A stretch of 5,902 bases of DNA from Candidatus Omnitrophota bacterium (lineage in GTDB: Bacteria; Omnitrophota; Gorgyraeia; Gygaellales; Profunditerraquicolaceae), in NCBI GenBank assembly GCA_030691585.1, contig JAUYEC010000055.1, positions 1-5,902 on the forward strand. The letters run 5' to 3'. Shown here in pieces: positions 5,714 to 5,902 of this stretch. The position numbers were made by a program, and so were the translations under genes. The notes under the pieces are model-generated. The model was not told the DNA's origin. It saw only the letters and a program-made list of their open reading frames with translations, and did no database searches. Each line of letters starts with the position of its first letter. Positions within the stretch are counted from its first letter, which is position 1.

Positions 5714-5902
5714 TTAGAATAATTTGAAAAACATAAGCGCGCCAAGGATCATAAACAGCAGGCCGCCGACACACCTGACCACCTCCGGATTAAGATACTT
5801 ACCGGCAACCGCTCCTAAGAAAACCGAGAGCACTGTAACCACCATATAAGCAGCCACAGACCCCAGCCAGACCAGGCCCGGCCGGCCGCTTTTTGAAGCC
5901 AT
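5714..5902 (-). CDS. TMEM165/GDT1 (UPF0016) family membrane protein, C-terminal part (runs off right edge)
   Basis: The 62 visible residues show two hydrophobic segments (about 11-33 and 41-62) separated by GKYLNPEVVRCVGG. The pattern SGRPGLVWLGSVAAY...VLSVFLGAVAGKYLNPEVVRCVGGLLFMILGALM fits the second half of a GDT1 repeat, the part that follows the E-x-G-D-[KR]-[TS] signature. That signature would lie just outside the window. Family members are Mn2+/Ca2+ cation/proton exchangers. The Met encoded by the last three bases is most likely internal, since family proteins have about 30 more residues here in the roughly 90-residue single-repeat form, or well over 100 more in the two-repeat form. 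The stop (5714-5716) is 16 bp before the lpxK ATG, so the two genes are probably co-transcribed. A functional link to lipid A is not known. Confidence 0.72.
   Translation of the reverse strand: MASKSGRPGLVWLGSVAAYMVVTVLSVFLGAVAGKYLNPEVVRCVGGLLFMILGALMFFKLF

Noticed and set aside
5695..5745. TTG at 5743-5745 as the lpxK start
   Set aside because: It overlaps the upstream gene by 32 bp, lacks a clear ribosome site, and adds residues that do not look like the family N-terminus; the ATG at 5697 fits better.
5900..5902. ATG at the right edge as the start of the GDT1-like gene
   Set aside because: The family needs at least about 30 residues before this point, including the E-x-G-D signature; the edge Met is most likely internal.

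Overview
The window looks like a lipopolysaccharide (lipid A and core) biosynthesis locus of a Gram-negative bacterium. All five genes lie on the minus strand, so transcription runs right to left. The taxon is not fixed by the sequence. Moderate GC, closely packed envelope genes, fused enzymes and 7-bp repeat arrays in a gap would suit an uncultivated lineage such as Omnitrophota (inference, low certainty).

In transcription order: (1) the C-terminal part of a TMEM165/GDT1 (UPF0016) membrane transporter, cut by the right edge (5714 to beyond 5902). (2) LpxK, tetraacyldisaccharide 4'-kinase, read from an ATG at 5697 and ending at 4645. (3) A 650-residue fusion of an LpxL/HtrB-type lipid A acyltransferase and an ELM1-like (DUF1022) domain (2742-4694), overlapping lpxK by 50 bp. 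(4) After a 67-bp gap holding a perfect 29-bp REP-like palindrome, a 699-residue fusion of a family 4 and a family 9 (heptosyltransferase-like) glycosyltransferase (575-2674). (5) After a 258-bp non-coding gap, the first 105 residues of another family 4 glycosyltransferase, cut by the left edge (1-316).

The genes fit one pathway. LpxK phosphorylates the lipid A disaccharide, the acyltransferase adds a secondary acyl chain, and the glycosyltransferases build core sugars. The ELM1-like domain has no firmly known substrate; its position suggests an envelope job.

The most unusual non-coding content is a set of degenerate heptanucleotide (7-bp period) repeats. Two families (TAACCAG-like and GGACGT-like) are arranged as an imperfect inverted repeat that fills almost the whole 317-574 gap, around a very AT-rich core. 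A third family (CGATATA-like) sits inside the lpxK coding region, where it is translated. Long plus-strand open frames are antisense shadows of these genes. I saw no RNA genes, CRISPR array or insertion sequence.
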